A DNA stretch of 64,000 nt, from the NCBI GenBank assembly GCA_016720115.1, contig JADJXT010000001.1:558001-622000 (forward strand). Reading direction: 5' to 3'. Made by a program: the position numbers and the translations under genes. The notes under the pieces were generated by a model. The model saw nothing but the letters and a program-made list of their open reading frames with translations, had not been told where the DNA came from and did no database searches. Positions 51,938 to 60,302 of the stretch are shown one piece after another (the stretch's first letter is position 1; the number at the start of each line of letters is the position of its first letter). Source of the DNA: Sphingomonadales bacterium. Its GTDB lineage: Bacteria > Pseudomonadota > Alphaproteobacteria > Sphingomonadales > Sphingomonadaceae.

Positions 51938-52541
51938 GCCGTGCTCCGCGGGTGATCAACCGCATCGCCGCATGGCGCAGCGCATCGAATCCGGGGGAGG
52001 AGTCGAGCTTTCCGGCCATGCGCAGCACGATGAGGCCGTGGAGCGTCGCCCAATAGGCATGGGCGATCATGTCCGGATCGCCCTCCAGCAAACCGGCATC
52101 GGCCATCTCGCGGACATAGGTGATCTGCGTGCGCTGCGATCGCCTTTCCGCGGCGCGCAATTCCTCCGATTTCTCGCCGTCTTCCTGTCCGTAGGCGAAC
52201 ATGATCTGATAGGCTGCGGGTTCGCGCATCGCGAAATCGATATAGGCATCGCCAATCGCGCGCGAACGCTGCCACAGGTCGCCGGTGCTGTCATGCGCGG
52301 CCTCGATGCGTTCGGAAAAGCGGTTATGCGCCGCCACGCGCAACGCGTCGAGCAACTCGGCCTTGCTGGCAAAATAGCGGTAGAGCGAGGCGGCGGTCCA
52401 GCCCAGCTCGTTCGCTATCGAACGCAGCGACAGCGCGGTGATGCCATGCGCGGCGATCTGGCGCTCGGCAACCTGCCGGATGCGTTCGCGCACATCGTGC
52501 ACCTGTTCGTCTGTCAGCAACACTGCCATGGCCCTTGCCAT
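51930..52541 (-). CDS. TetR-family regulator of the CoA cluster
   Basis: The protein (about 203 residues) has the TetR HTH in AAHGITALSLRSIANELGWT followed by AASLYRYFASKAELLDALRV, and a C-terminal WHG-type ligand domain (YWATLHGLIVLRMAGKL). Start choice is uncertain: ATG 52541 or ATG 52529 (MAVLLTDEQV). It diverges from the enoyl-CoA hydratase over a palindromic operator. Acyl-CoA is the likely ligand. Confidence 0.88.
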   Translation of the reverse strand: MARAMAVLLTDEQVHDVRERIRQVAERQIAAHGITALSLRSIANELGWTAASLYRYFASKAELLDALRVAAHNRFSERIEAAHDSTGDLWQRSRAIGDAYIDFAMREPAAYQIMFAYGQEDGEKSEELRAAERRSQRTQITYVREMADAGLLEGDPDMIAHAYWATLHGLIVLRMAGKLDSSPGFDALRHAAMRLITRGARPK

Positions 52542-52566
52542 AGTAAACACTGTTCGTTATGCAAGT

Positions 52567-52583
52567 GCTAAACGCTGTTTAGC
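52567..52583. promoter_or_regulatory. Palindromic operator between TetR and enoyl-CoA hydratase genes
   Basis: GCTAAAC-GCT-GTTTAGC is a perfect 7-bp inverted repeat. A second, degenerate copy (GTAAAC-ACT-GTTCGTTA) lies at 52543-52559. Both share TAAAC-RCT-GTTY, so one regulator could bind both and control the two divergent genes. Confidence 0.75.
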
Positions 52584-52600
52584 ATGAAGGGAACGGAGCA

Positions 52601-53407
52601 ATGTCGGAAGGGTACAAGACGATCACGGTCGAAAAACGCGGGCAGGTCGACTGGCTCACGTTCAACCGCCCCGAGGCGTTGAATTCGATTTCGGCCGAAA
52701 TGGTCGGCGAACTCAACGATTATTTCGGCAGGCTCTATCATGACCGCACTGTCCGCGTCGTCGTGATGCGCGGCGCGGGTAAGGCCTTTTGCGCCGGGCT
52801 CGATATCAAGGAACATGGCGGGCGCGATCCGGGCGCCATTCCCTTTGGCGGCGGTTTCGGTTTCCAGGGCTGGCTCGCCGATGTCTATGTCAAGATGCGC
52901 CGCTGCCCGCAGCCGATTGTCTCGCTGATCCACGGCCCGGCCTGCGGGGGTGGCTTTGCTTTCGCGCTTGCCTCCGACATCCGCATCGCGGGCGAAAGCG
53001 CGCGGATGAATGCGGCCTTCATCCGCATCGGCCTGTCGTCGTGCGACATGGGGGTCAGCTATTTTCTGCCGCGCCTTGTCGGCGCATCGATTGCCTCCGA
53101 ACTGATGCTGACCGGGCGTTTCATCCAGGCGCCGCGCGCGCTTGCCGTCGGGCTGGTGGCCGAAGTGGTTCCCGATGATCAGTTGGAGGCTGCCGCCCAG
53201 CCCTGGGTCGACGACCTGCTCAACGCCTCGCCCATGGGGCTGCGGATGACCAAGGAAGGCCTCAGCATGGCGATCGATGCGGGCAGCCTGGAGGCTGCGA
53301 TGGCGATCGAGAACCGCAACCAGCTGATGACCGCAGGCAGCAAGAATTTTGCCGAAGGGATGCGCGCCTTCATCGAGAAGCGCAAACCCGAATACGCCCC
53401 CGAATAA
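52601..53407 (+). CDS. Enoyl-CoA hydratase/isomerase family protein
   Basis: The 268-residue crotonase-fold protein has the oxyanion-hole blocks KAFCAGLDIKEHGG and HGPACGGGFAFALASDIRIA. The usual catalytic Glu pair is only partly kept: FIRIGLSSCDMGVSYFLPRL has Ser and Asp where hydratases have Glu. It may act as an isomerase or on an unusual substrate. GGAG lies before the ATG. Divergent from TetR and followed by the FadH-like gene with a 22-base gap. Confidence 0.9.
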   Translation: MSEGYKTITVEKRGQVDWLTFNRPEALNSISAEMVGELNDYFGRLYHDRTVRVVVMRGAGKAFCAGLDIKEHGGRDPGAIPFGGGFGFQGWLADVYVKMRRCPQPIVSLIHGPACGGGFAFALASDIRIAGESARMNAAFIRIGLSSCDMGVSYFLPRLVGASIASELMLTGRFIQAPRALAVGLVAEVVPDDQLEAAAQPWVDDLLNASPMGLRMTKEGLSMAIDAGSLEAAMAIENRNQLMTAGSKNFAEGMRAFIEKRKPEYAPE

Positions 53408-53429
53408 GCCATCCAGCAGGACAGAAATC

Positions 53430-55454
53430 ATGAGCCACGCACGCTACCCCCATGTCTTTTCGCCGCTGAAAATCGGCAATACCACGATCAAGAACCGCAT
53501 CCTGATGGGTTCGATGCACACGGGCCTTGAAGACCTGCCCGATGCCGGGCCGCGGCTTGCCGCCTATTTCGTCGAGCGCGTGAAGGGCGGGGTGGGGATG
53601 ATCATCACCGGCGGCATCGGCCCGCACGAAACCGCCGGGATGGGCGCCAAGCTGATTACGCCAGCCGATGTCGCGCTGCACCGGCAGGTGACCGACGCGG
53701 TCCACGCCGCCGATCCGGAGGTGAAGATCTGTATGCAGATTCTGCATACCGGGCCGCTCGCGGGCACGCCCGATTGTGTTGCACCATCAGCGGTCAAATC
53801 GCGCATAGGCCGCTTCGCACCGCGCGAACTCGATGCGGCGGGGATCGAGGAACAGATTGCCGCCTTCGCCCGCTGCGCCGCGCTCGCCAAGGAGGCAGGC
53901 TATGACGGGGTCGAGGTGATCGGATCGGCAGGTTATCTGATCTCCACCTTCCTTGTCGAAAAGACCAACCAGCGCACCGATGAGTGGGGCGGCAGCTGGG
54001 AAAACCGGATGCGCTTTCCGATAGAGGTGATGCGCCGCACCCGCGCCGCAGTCGGCCCCGATTTCGTCCTCATCTTCCGCATTGCCGCGATGGACATGCT
54101 GCAGGGCGGGCTTGCCTGGGACGAGGTGGTCGATCTTGCCAAGGCATTGGAGGCCGAAGGCGTCGACGTGATCAGCACGCATTTCTGCTGGCATGAAAGC
54201 TTCGTTCCCACCATCGCCACAATGGTTCCCCGCGCCGCCTTTGCGCAGGTGACGGGGCGGTTGCGCAAGCAATTGTCGATCCCGCTCATCACATCGAACC
54301 GCATCAACATGCCCGATGTGGCCGAAGCGGTGCTGGCGCGCGGCGATGCCGATATCGTTTCGATGGCGCGCCCGATGCTCGCCGATGCCGATCTCGTCAA
54401 CAAGGCGCGCGAGGGGCGCGAGGATGAGATCAACACCTGCATCGGTTGCAACCAGGCCTGCCTCGATCATACCTTCACCGGCCAGCTGACCAGCTGCCTC
54501 GTCAACGCCCGCGCCTGCCGGGAGGTTGAGTTTGATTATCCTCAAGTTGCCGCAGGCAAGCGGATCGCGGTGATCGGCGCCGGGCCGGCCGGTCTGGCCT
54601 TTGCGACGCTGGCCGCCGAACGCGGGCACAAGGTGGCCTTGTTCGATGCCGCCGAAGAGATTGGCGGGCAGTTCAACCTCGCCAAGCGCATTCCCGGCAA
54701 GGAGGAGTTTTACGAAACGCTGCGCTATTTCGCACGGCGGATCGAAACCACCGGAGTGGAACTCAAGCTGGGCAAGCGTGTGGGTGTTGAGGAACTGAGT
54801 GGTTTTGACGAAGTGGTCGTCGCCACCGGTATCGAACCGCGCAGGCCATCGATCCCCGGTATCGATCACCCCAAGGCGGTGCGCTATATCGACGTCATCC
54901 AGGGCAAGGCCAGCGTCGGCAAGAGGGTGGCGATCATGGGGGCGGGGGGCATCGGTTTCGATGTCGCCGAGCTGATCACCCATGAAGGCACCTCGGCGGC
55001 GCTCGATATCGACATTTTCGCGCGCGAATGGGGCATTGATTTCAAAAACCATCCGCGCGGCGGGGTGACCGGGATCGAACCCGTGGTCGCGCATAACGAC
55101 CGGCAGGTGACGCTGCTCCAGCGCAAGACCAGCGCGGTCGGCAAGGGGCTTGGCCGCACCACCGGCTGGACCCACCGCATCACGCTGCAGCGGCGCGGGG
55201 TGGAGATGATCGCCGGGGTCGAATATCTGTCGATCGATGATGACGGGCTGCACACGCTGGTCAATGGCGAGCCGCGCAGCTTTGATGTCGATACGGTGAT
55301 TGTCTGCGCCGGGCAGGAACCGGCGCGCGGGCTTTACGATGCACTGCAGGCAGGCGGCGCGAAGGCACATCTGATCGGTGGGGCCTTCGAAGCGTCGGAG
55401 CTGGACGCCAAGCGGGCGATCAAACAGGCATCCGAACTGGCGGCGGTTGTCTGA
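53430..55454 (+). CDS. fadH: 2,4-dienoyl-CoA reductase-like flavoenzyme (FadH type)
   Basis: The 674-residue enzyme has an N-terminal FMN TIM barrel of the old yellow enzyme type (VFSPLKIGNTTIKNRILMGS). A 4Fe-4S loop follows (CIGCNQACLDHTFTG, then SCLVNARAC). The C-terminal FAD/NADPH domain has AVIGAGPAGLAFATLAAERG and MGAGGIGFDVAELI. The length equals E. coli FadH (672). It would reduce conjugated double bonds of acyl-CoA using NADPH. The ATG at 53430 is 22 bases after the hydratase. Specific substrate unknown. Confidence 0.92.
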   Translation: MSHARYPHVFSPLKIGNTTIKNRILMGSMHTGLEDLPDAGPRLAAYFVERVKGGVGMIITGGIGPHETAGMGAKLITPADVALHRQVTDAVHAADPEVKICMQILHTGPLAGTPDCVAPSAVKSRIGRFAPRELDAAGIEEQIAAFARCAALAKEAGYDGVEVIGSAGYLISTFLVEKTNQRTDEWGGSWENRMRFPIEVMRRTRAAVGPDFVLIFRIAAMDMLQGGLAWDEVVDLAKALEAEGVDVISTHFCWHESFVPTIATMVPRAAFAQVTGRLRKQLSIPLITSNRINMPDVAEAVLARGDADIVSMARPMLADADLVNKAREGREDEINTCIGCNQACLDHTFTGQLTSCLVNARACREVEFDYPQVAAGKRIAVIGAGPAGLAFATLAAERGHKVALFDAAEEIGGQFNLAKRIPGKEEFYETLRYFARRIETTGVELKLGKRVGVEELSGFDEVVVATGIEPRRPSIPGIDHPKAVRYIDVIQGKASVGKRVAIMGAGGIGFDVAELITHEGTSAALDIDIFAREWGIDFKNHPRGGVTGIEPVVAHNDRQVTLLQRKTSAVGKGLGRTTGWTHRITLQRRGVEMIAGVEYLSIDDDGLHTLVNGEPRSFDVDTVIVCAGQEPARGLYDALQAGGAKAHLIGGAFEASELDAKRAIKQASELAAVV

Positions 55455-55534
55455 CCTGCGATACAATGGCTTGGCGTGGCCCGTTTATGCTGGCATGAGC
55501 CTCTCGCGTCCTAATGGCGCGTCTTGGGAGGGAC

Positions 55535-56359
55535 ATGTCTTTGCGTGAGAAATTGCAGCCGCTGCTGCGCGAGCCGCTGGTCCATTTTCTGCTGGCGGGG
55601 CTCGCCGTCTTTCTGTTTTCCGCCTGGCGCGGCGAAGAGGTCGATCCTGCCAGCCGGACGATTACAATCGACGAGGAACAGGTTTCGCGGCTGGTTGCGA
55701 GCTGGCAGCAGACATGGCAGCGCCCGCCTACCCCTGCCGAGATCGACGGGCTGATCCGCGATCATATCAAGGGCGAAGTCTATTATCGCGAGGCCCGGCG
55801 GCTGGGGCTCGATGAGGACGATACCGTCATCCGCCGCCGCCTGCGGGCCAAGATGGAATATCTGGCCGCCGCGCAGGTCGAAAATGTCGCGGCCGACGAT
55901 GCGACGCTGCAGCGCTGGCTCGATCGCCATGCGGCGCGCTATGCGGGCGATGCCGTCTATAGTTTCGACCAGATCTATCTGGGTCAGGACGATGCGGCAG
56001 CGGGCCGGGTGAAGGCCGCGCTGGCCGCGGGCGGCGACTGGAGCAAGCTGGGCGCGACAATCTCGCTGCCGGGTTCGCTCCAGAATGCCCTGCAGAGCGA
56101 AATTGCCCGCGATTTCGGCGAAGGTTTTGCCGCCGCGCTTGCAGATGCGAAAACAGGGGAGTGGTCCGGCCCGATCCGCTCGGGCTTCGGCCAGCATCTG
56201 GTACGCATCCGGTCTGTAACGACCCCCGAAAAGCCGAAGCTGGCCGATGTCCGGCAAGCGGTCGAGAATGACTGGCGCGCCGCGACGGTCAAGGCACGCG
56301 AGGCGGCGGCCTATCAGGCGCTGCTCGACGGCTATACGATCAAGATCGCCAAGCCGTGA
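55535..56359 (+). CDS. Membrane-anchored parvulin-type peptidyl-prolyl isomerase
   Basis: The 274-residue protein has one N-terminal membrane segment (about residues 17-34, LVHFLLAGLAVFLFSAW), a helical chaperone part and a C-terminal parvulin-like domain. AVYSFDQIYLG, FAAALADAKTGEWSGPIRSG and FGQHLVRIRSVT mark the latter. Such PpiC/PrsA-like proteins fold exported proteins. The ATG at 55535 follows GGGAGG closely; an ATG at 55514 lacks a ribosome binding site. Its TGA overlaps the next gene's GTG. Confidence 0.87.
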   Translation: MSLREKLQPLLREPLVHFLLAGLAVFLFSAWRGEEVDPASRTITIDEEQVSRLVASWQQTWQRPPTPAEIDGLIRDHIKGEVYYREARRLGLDEDDTVIRRRLRAKMEYLAAAQVENVAADDATLQRWLDRHAARYAGDAVYSFDQIYLGQDDAAAGRVKAALAAGGDWSKLGATISLPGSLQNALQSEIARDFGEGFAAALADAKTGEWSGPIRSGFGQHLVRIRSVTTPEKPKLADVRQAVENDWRAATVKAREAAAYQALLDGYTIKIAKP

Positions 56360-57333
56360 TCCGTTCCCTGCTGCTCCTTTTGGGCCTGTTGCTAGCGGTG
56401 CCCGTGCACGCCGACGAACTGCGGCCCGGCTATCTCGAATTTACCGAGGAAGCGCGCGGCGAATGGACATTGGTCTGGAAGGCGCCGATGCGCGGCGGGC
56501 TGACCCCGCAGACGCAGCCGATATTGCCGAAAAATTGCAAGGTCAGCGGCGATCCGACGCGCGCAATATCGGGCATCGCGATGGTCAGCACATCGAAGGT
56601 TGCGTGCAACGGCGATGTTTCGGGGCACCGCATCGGCCTGTCGAATTTCGGAACATCGCAGACAGACGTGCTGGTGCGGGTCCAGCCGCTTGGCCGTCCG
56701 GTGCAGGCGCTGCGACTGACGCCTGCGGAGGCGATGGCGGAAATCAGGTCGAAGCCCGATAGCTGGCAGGTGGCGCGCACCTATTTCGTCACCGGTGTCG
56801 AGCATATCCTCTTCGGCTACGATCACCTGCTGTTCGTCGTTTCGCTGGTGCTGCTGCTCAGCGGCTTCTGGACGATCGCCAAGGCGGTGACCGCCTTCAC
56901 CGTAGCCCATTCGATCACGCTGATCGGCACGACTTTGGGCTTTCTGGGCCTGCCGCAACGCCCGGTGGAAAGCGTGATTGCGCTATCCATCCTGTTCCTC
57001 GCGGTCGAGATTGTGAAGAAGCGCCCCGATCAGCCGCGGCTTTCCGAACGCATCCCCTGGGTCGTTGCCTTCGGCTTCGGCCTGCTGCACGGCTTTGGCT
57101 TTGCAGGCGCGCTGAACGAGATCGGCCTGCCCGAAAGCGATGTGCCGACGGCGCTGCTGACCTTCAACCTTGGTGTGGAGGCCGGACAGCTGGTGATCGT
57201 CGCGCTGTCGCTCGCCGCGCTCGAACTGCTCCGCCGCTTCGCCGCCGCGCTGCTGCATCCCGCATTGCAGCTCACGGCTTATGGCATCGGCACGATTTCG
57301 GCCTACTGGTTCATCGAACGCACTTTTGCCTGA
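56356..57333 (+). CDS. HupE/UreJ family membrane protein
   Basis: The 325-residue protein has a signal peptide (LLLLLGLLLAVPVHADEL), a periplasmic domain of about 120 residues and about six membrane segments. The family motifs are FVTGVEHILFGYDHLLFVV and FGLLHGFGFAGAL, whose His residues may bind Ni or other metals. HupE/UreJ proteins act in metal uptake, but this long form with a periplasmic domain is a separate group of unknown role. GTG 56356 overlaps the foldase stop (GTGA), so the two are tightly coupled. Confidence 0.87.
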   Translation: MIRSLLLLLGLLLAVPVHADELRPGYLEFTEEARGEWTLVWKAPMRGGLTPQTQPILPKNCKVSGDPTRAISGIAMVSTSKVACNGDVSGHRIGLSNFGTSQTDVLVRVQPLGRPVQALRLTPAEAMAEIRSKPDSWQVARTYFVTGVEHILFGYDHLLFVVSLVLLLSGFWTIAKAVTAFTVAHSITLIGTTLGFLGLPQRPVESVIALSILFLAVEIVKKRPDQPRLSERIPWVVAFGFGLLHGFGFAGALNEIGLPESDVPTALLTFNLGVEAGQLVIVALSLAALELLRRFAAALLHPALQLTAYGIGTISAYWFIERTFA

Positions 57334-57336
57334 TTT

Positions 57337-58149
57337 CTAGTCGGCCAGTGCCGCCTCAATCCGTTCGCACAGCCACGCCTTTGAATCGGCATCGGCAAAA
57401 CTGTGCGAGGCGCTGTCGAGCGTTTGCAGATTGACGTCGCCCCGCTGGCGCACCACATCGAAGGCACTGCTTTTCCAAGCTGCGGTAAAGGCCAACGCCG
57501 TGGTGTCGCGGCTGGCGAGCAATAGCGTTGCGGGCACCGTGCTGGTCGACAGGGCCTCGCCGATGCGTTGCGCCAGCCCGGTCGGCGCCTCCTTGCGCGC
57601 CGCGCGGGCCAGCCCGCCTGCAAGCTTCCCGAGGTCGATCCGGCCGGAGAAGAGGTCGATCAGGCTGCGCGGATTTTTGAGCCTTGCCCAATAACGTGCC
57701 CGGATCGCGGCGGCAGAGGGGGGCGCGGGCGCGTCCGCTTCAGCGCGCGCCTCGATCACCCACGGATTGGCGAGCACCAGCCGGTCGATAGGCAGCCCGG
57801 CGTGAAACAGGGCCAGCGAACTCGCGGCATCGCAATTGCCGAAGGCGACGATCCGCTGAAGCTGCGGTACTTGCGCGCGGAAGGCAGCCGCCGCAGCGGC
57901 AATATCCGCTGCGCTGCTTTCGAAACCGCCATTTTCGCCTTCGCTCTCGCCAACCCCGCGCCGGTCATAGCGGAACACCGGATAACCCGATGCCGCGAAA
58001 TGCGCCGCCAGCGCGGCCTGCCCGGCATGGGCGCCGCTGCGGATTTCATTGCCGCCGCTGACGATCAGCAGGCCGGTTGTCCGCTCGCCCTCATCGAGCG
58101 TCGCGGCGCACCAGGCGCCTTCGCAGTCAAAGCCGGTCAGCCGCCGCAT
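57337..58149 (-). CDS. Exosortase A system-associated hydrolase 1
   Basis: This 270-residue alpha/beta hydrolase has the oxyanion and HG-like block LLIVSGGNEIRSGAHAGQAA, YRFDRRGVGESEG-like YDRRGVGESEGENGGF and an elbow FGNCDAASSLALF in which Cys replaces Ser. The His is in DSASHSFAD. This pattern marks hydrolase 1 of the XrtA/PEP-CTERM export systems. The ATG at 58149 overlaps the end of hydrolase 2 by 13 bases. Role in modifying an exported polymer or lipid is inferred. Confidence 0.88.
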   Translation of the reverse strand: MRRLTGFDCEGAWCAATLDEGERTTGLLIVSGGNEIRSGAHAGQAALAAHFAASGYPVFRYDRRGVGESEGENGGFESSAADIAAAAAAFRAQVPQLQRIVAFGNCDAASSLALFHAGLPIDRLVLANPWVIEARAEADAPAPPSAAAIRARYWARLKNPRSLIDLFSGRIDLGKLAGGLARAARKEAPTGLAQRIGEALSTSTVPATLLLASRDTTALAFTAAWKSSAFDVVRQRGDVNLQTLDSASHSFADADSKAWLCERIEAALAD

Positions 58150-58832
58150 GATGCACTCCAGCGGTCGAGATCGTCCGCTAGTGCGGCGGACATGGCCGGA
58201 TCGTCCTGAGGCTCGGCACGCAGCCAAAGGGGGGAGCCCGCAATGTCTTGCCCCAGCACACGCACTGTCACTGGGGCGATTTCGTCAGGCGCGGCGGTTG
58301 CAAGTTCCGCAACCATCGCCGGGCCCAGAACATTGCCCGCCAGTTCGACAGGTCCGTCCCGCGCCGCTTCGATCAACCCGGCTTCGCTCGTCGTCTTGCC
58401 CGCTTCCTTGTCGCCTGCGATGCGGGTGCGGATCATCGTCTTAAGCAGGCTGGAGCCTTTGGCAGGCGCCAGCCGCCAATGCGGCAGATGCGGTGCGCCA
58501 TCGTCCACCAATGCGCCGCCGCGAAGCGCGGCGATATGCGTCGCCTCCAGTTGCGCCGCCGCCGCTGTCACGGCCTCACGCCATGTCGACAGGCTTTGAT
58601 CGGCAAGCGCGGCGGGGCTCTCATTGCATCCCGGCAGGTCGATCAGCAAAGCGCCAACGCCGCGATCGGCCAGTCCACGCATCGCCTGCACCAGCATCCG
58701 GCGGCAACGGTTCATCTCGTCGAACAACGGAGGAATGATCAAAATCCGGCGCGATGCCCCCATGCCAAGACACAGGGCATTCTCGTCATGCCCCGCAAAC
58801 TGATAGCTCCGATATTCGGGGCGCGGGCTCAC
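58137..58832 (-). CDS. Exosortase A system-associated hydrolase 2
   Basis: The 231-residue protein has ILIIPPLFDEMNRCRRMLVQ and LLIDLPGCNESP, the hallmark of the second hydrolase of the XrtA cluster. The elbow reads ALRGGALV, without a Ser nucleophile, so catalysis is doubtful. Overlaps with the ACP gene (ATGA) and with hydrolase 1 (13 bases) show a strict operon. Confidence 0.87.
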   Translation of the reverse strand: MSPRPEYRSYQFAGHDENALCLGMGASRRILIIPPLFDEMNRCRRMLVQAMRGLADRGVGALLIDLPGCNESPAALADQSLSTWREAVTAAAAQLEATHIAALRGGALVDDGAPHLPHWRLAPAKGSSLLKTMIRTRIAGDKEAGKTTSEAGLIEAARDGPVELAGNVLGPAMVAELATAAPDEIAPVTVRVLGQDIAGSPLWLRAEPQDDPAMSAALADDLDRWSASCGG

Positions 58833-59098
58833 TCCCTGACCTTGGCCTTTGCAAATGCCACCAGACTGCCAAAGCTTTCGAACAGGTCGCCATCGATATC
58901 ATCATCGTCGATCATGATCTCCAGCCGATCCTCCATCTCGGTCAGCAGCCCCGCGACCGCCATCGAATCGAGTTCGGGCAGCGCGCCGAACAGTGGCGTA
59001 TCGTCGGTCATCGCCGCGACCGTGGCGGGCGCCACGCCGAGGACATCGACAAGCAGTTCGCGGATTGTGGTTTCAACGCTGTCGGGAACGAAGGGCAT
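58829..59098 (-). CDS. Acyl carrier protein of the exosortase A cluster
   Basis: The 89-residue protein has the phosphopantetheine site ELDSMAVAGLLTEMEDRL and an acidic helix (IMIDDDDIDGDLFESFG). It is distinct from fatty-acid AcpP and should receive an acyl group from the neighbouring ligase. The ATG at 59098 is preferred; the frame is open to 59113. A palindromic repeat lies upstream. Confidence 0.92.
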   Translation of the reverse strand: MPFVPDSVETTIRELLVDVLGVAPATVAAMTDDTPLFGALPELDSMAVAGLLTEMEDRLEIMIDDDDIDGDLFESFGSLVAFAKAKVRE

Positions 59099-59120
59099 TC
59101 TGTTAAACCTCACTTAAGTT

Positions 59121-59206
59121 CGTCATTCCCGCGAAGGCGGGAATCCAACTCCCGCTGGGGAAATTTAATCTGCCGGAGTTGGGCCCCCGCCTTCGCGGGG
59201 GTGACG
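59121..59206. repeat. Palindromic repeat, ATTCCCGCGAAGGCGGGAAT family (second copy)
   Basis: It starts CGTCATTCCCGCGAAGGCGG and ends CGCCTTCGCGGGGGTGACG, like the copy at 16237-16321. Only the central 30 or so bases differ. It separates the ACP gene from the GNAT gene. Confidence 0.85.
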
Positions 59207-59233
59207 AAAGTTTATTGATTATGCGCATGTTTC

Positions 59234-60259
59234 TCAATCAATAGAGCGATAGGCGCGCCATTTGCGAATGGCAATGTGCGGCCAGTTGGCGGGGTGGTTC
59301 GGCCAGAACATCTCGAGCCTGTAACGCTCGCGCACCTCCTCCATCCATTCGGCCTTATAGGCATCGTTGCCGGTGCCGAAATCGATGAGGCCGACGCGAT
59401 CGATATCGATGACATGCTGGAACAGCGCTGCCGACAACAGCGTACCAGGAGAGGCCGGCATGTGCCGCTCGTCATGCGCCAGCTTGTGGATCAGCGCGAT
59501 ACCGTTTTCGACCGTCCAGAATTGTGCGGCCACCGGTTTGCCATCGATATAGGCAAGACCCAGCCGTAACGCCCCCGCCACGCTTTCGCGCTCGGCGATC
59601 TGGCGCAGGAATTCGGGGCTGCCTTCTTCGGGTTTCCAGCTGCGCGCATAGACCCGCTCATAATCGCGCCAGCTTTCGGGGCTGTAGTCGCCTTCGATGC
59701 GGATCGTGACTGCGCCGGTCTTGCCTTTGCGCTTGACGGTGTTTTTGAGGCGGCTGGGGCGGCTTTCCCAATAGGCATCGAAGCTGCGGCCCTTTACCTC
59801 AAGGATGTGGTTCTGGTCGCAGACCTCGCGGAACACCGACCAGCCTTGCGCGGCAAAGGCGGCCTCCACTTCGCTCGCGCTTCCGTCCTCATCGGGCACG
59901 GGCGCAACCGTGATGCGGCGGGCATGCTTTTGTGCCAGCCTGGCCAATCCACGCAGCAGCGCCAGTCGTTCGACCTCGCTATCGGTTCGGGCAAATATCG
60001 GTGCCCAGGTGAAATTATACCAGTTGGCCAACGCGACCAGATGGCCGCTGTCCGACCGCATCAGCGGCAGCCAGCCCTGCGCTTCACCGCCTTTGGCTTG
60101 GAGCAAGGCAGGGGTCTTGCCGCGCAATGCCATGCGGTGCAGGCTTTCGAGCCAGTCGAGACGATCAAACAGGCAGGGCTGCGCCTCGCGGTCGAGCGCG
60201 CCCGCTGCGGCGGCTTGCGCAGTCAGGAAATTATCGTGATATTCACACTTAACTGCCAA
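59234..60259 (-). CDS. FemAB/GNAT-like acyltransferase, exosortase A-associated
   Basis: The 341-residue protein resembles the CelD/BcsL GNAT group: QNHILEVKGRSFDAYWESRP, RLKNTVKRKGK, then KPVAAQFWTVENGIALIHKL and DFGTGNDAYKAEWM near the end. Members sit in exopolysaccharide clusters with XrtA and probably transfer an acyl or aminoacyl group. It is divergent from the ligase gene, with a 43-base gap. The ATG at 60259 has no strong ribosome binding site. Confidence 0.87.
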   Translation of the reverse strand: MAVKCEYHDNFLTAQAAAAGALDREAQPCLFDRLDWLESLHRMALRGKTPALLQAKGGEAQGWLPLMRSDSGHLVALANWYNFTWAPIFARTDSEVERLALLRGLARLAQKHARRITVAPVPDEDGSASEVEAAFAAQGWSVFREVCDQNHILEVKGRSFDAYWESRPSRLKNTVKRKGKTGAVTIRIEGDYSPESWRDYERVYARSWKPEEGSPEFLRQIAERESVAGALRLGLAYIDGKPVAAQFWTVENGIALIHKLAHDERHMPASPGTLLSAALFQHVIDIDRVGLIDFGTGNDAYKAEWMEEVRERYRLEMFWPNHPANWPHIAIRKWRAYRSID

Positions 60260-60302
60260 TTATCGCCCCCGATTAACCCTTTACACGATGATATTTGACC
60301 CA

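Noticed and set aside
53787..55466. 559-codon leftward frame opposite the FadH-like gene
   Set aside because: Shadow of a GC-rich gene; skewed residue use with many His, Asp and Arg.
58248..59117. 289-codon rightward frame opposite hydrolase 2 and ACP
   Set aside because: The leftward genes overlap in an operon with known families; the rightward frame has no start signal or motif.
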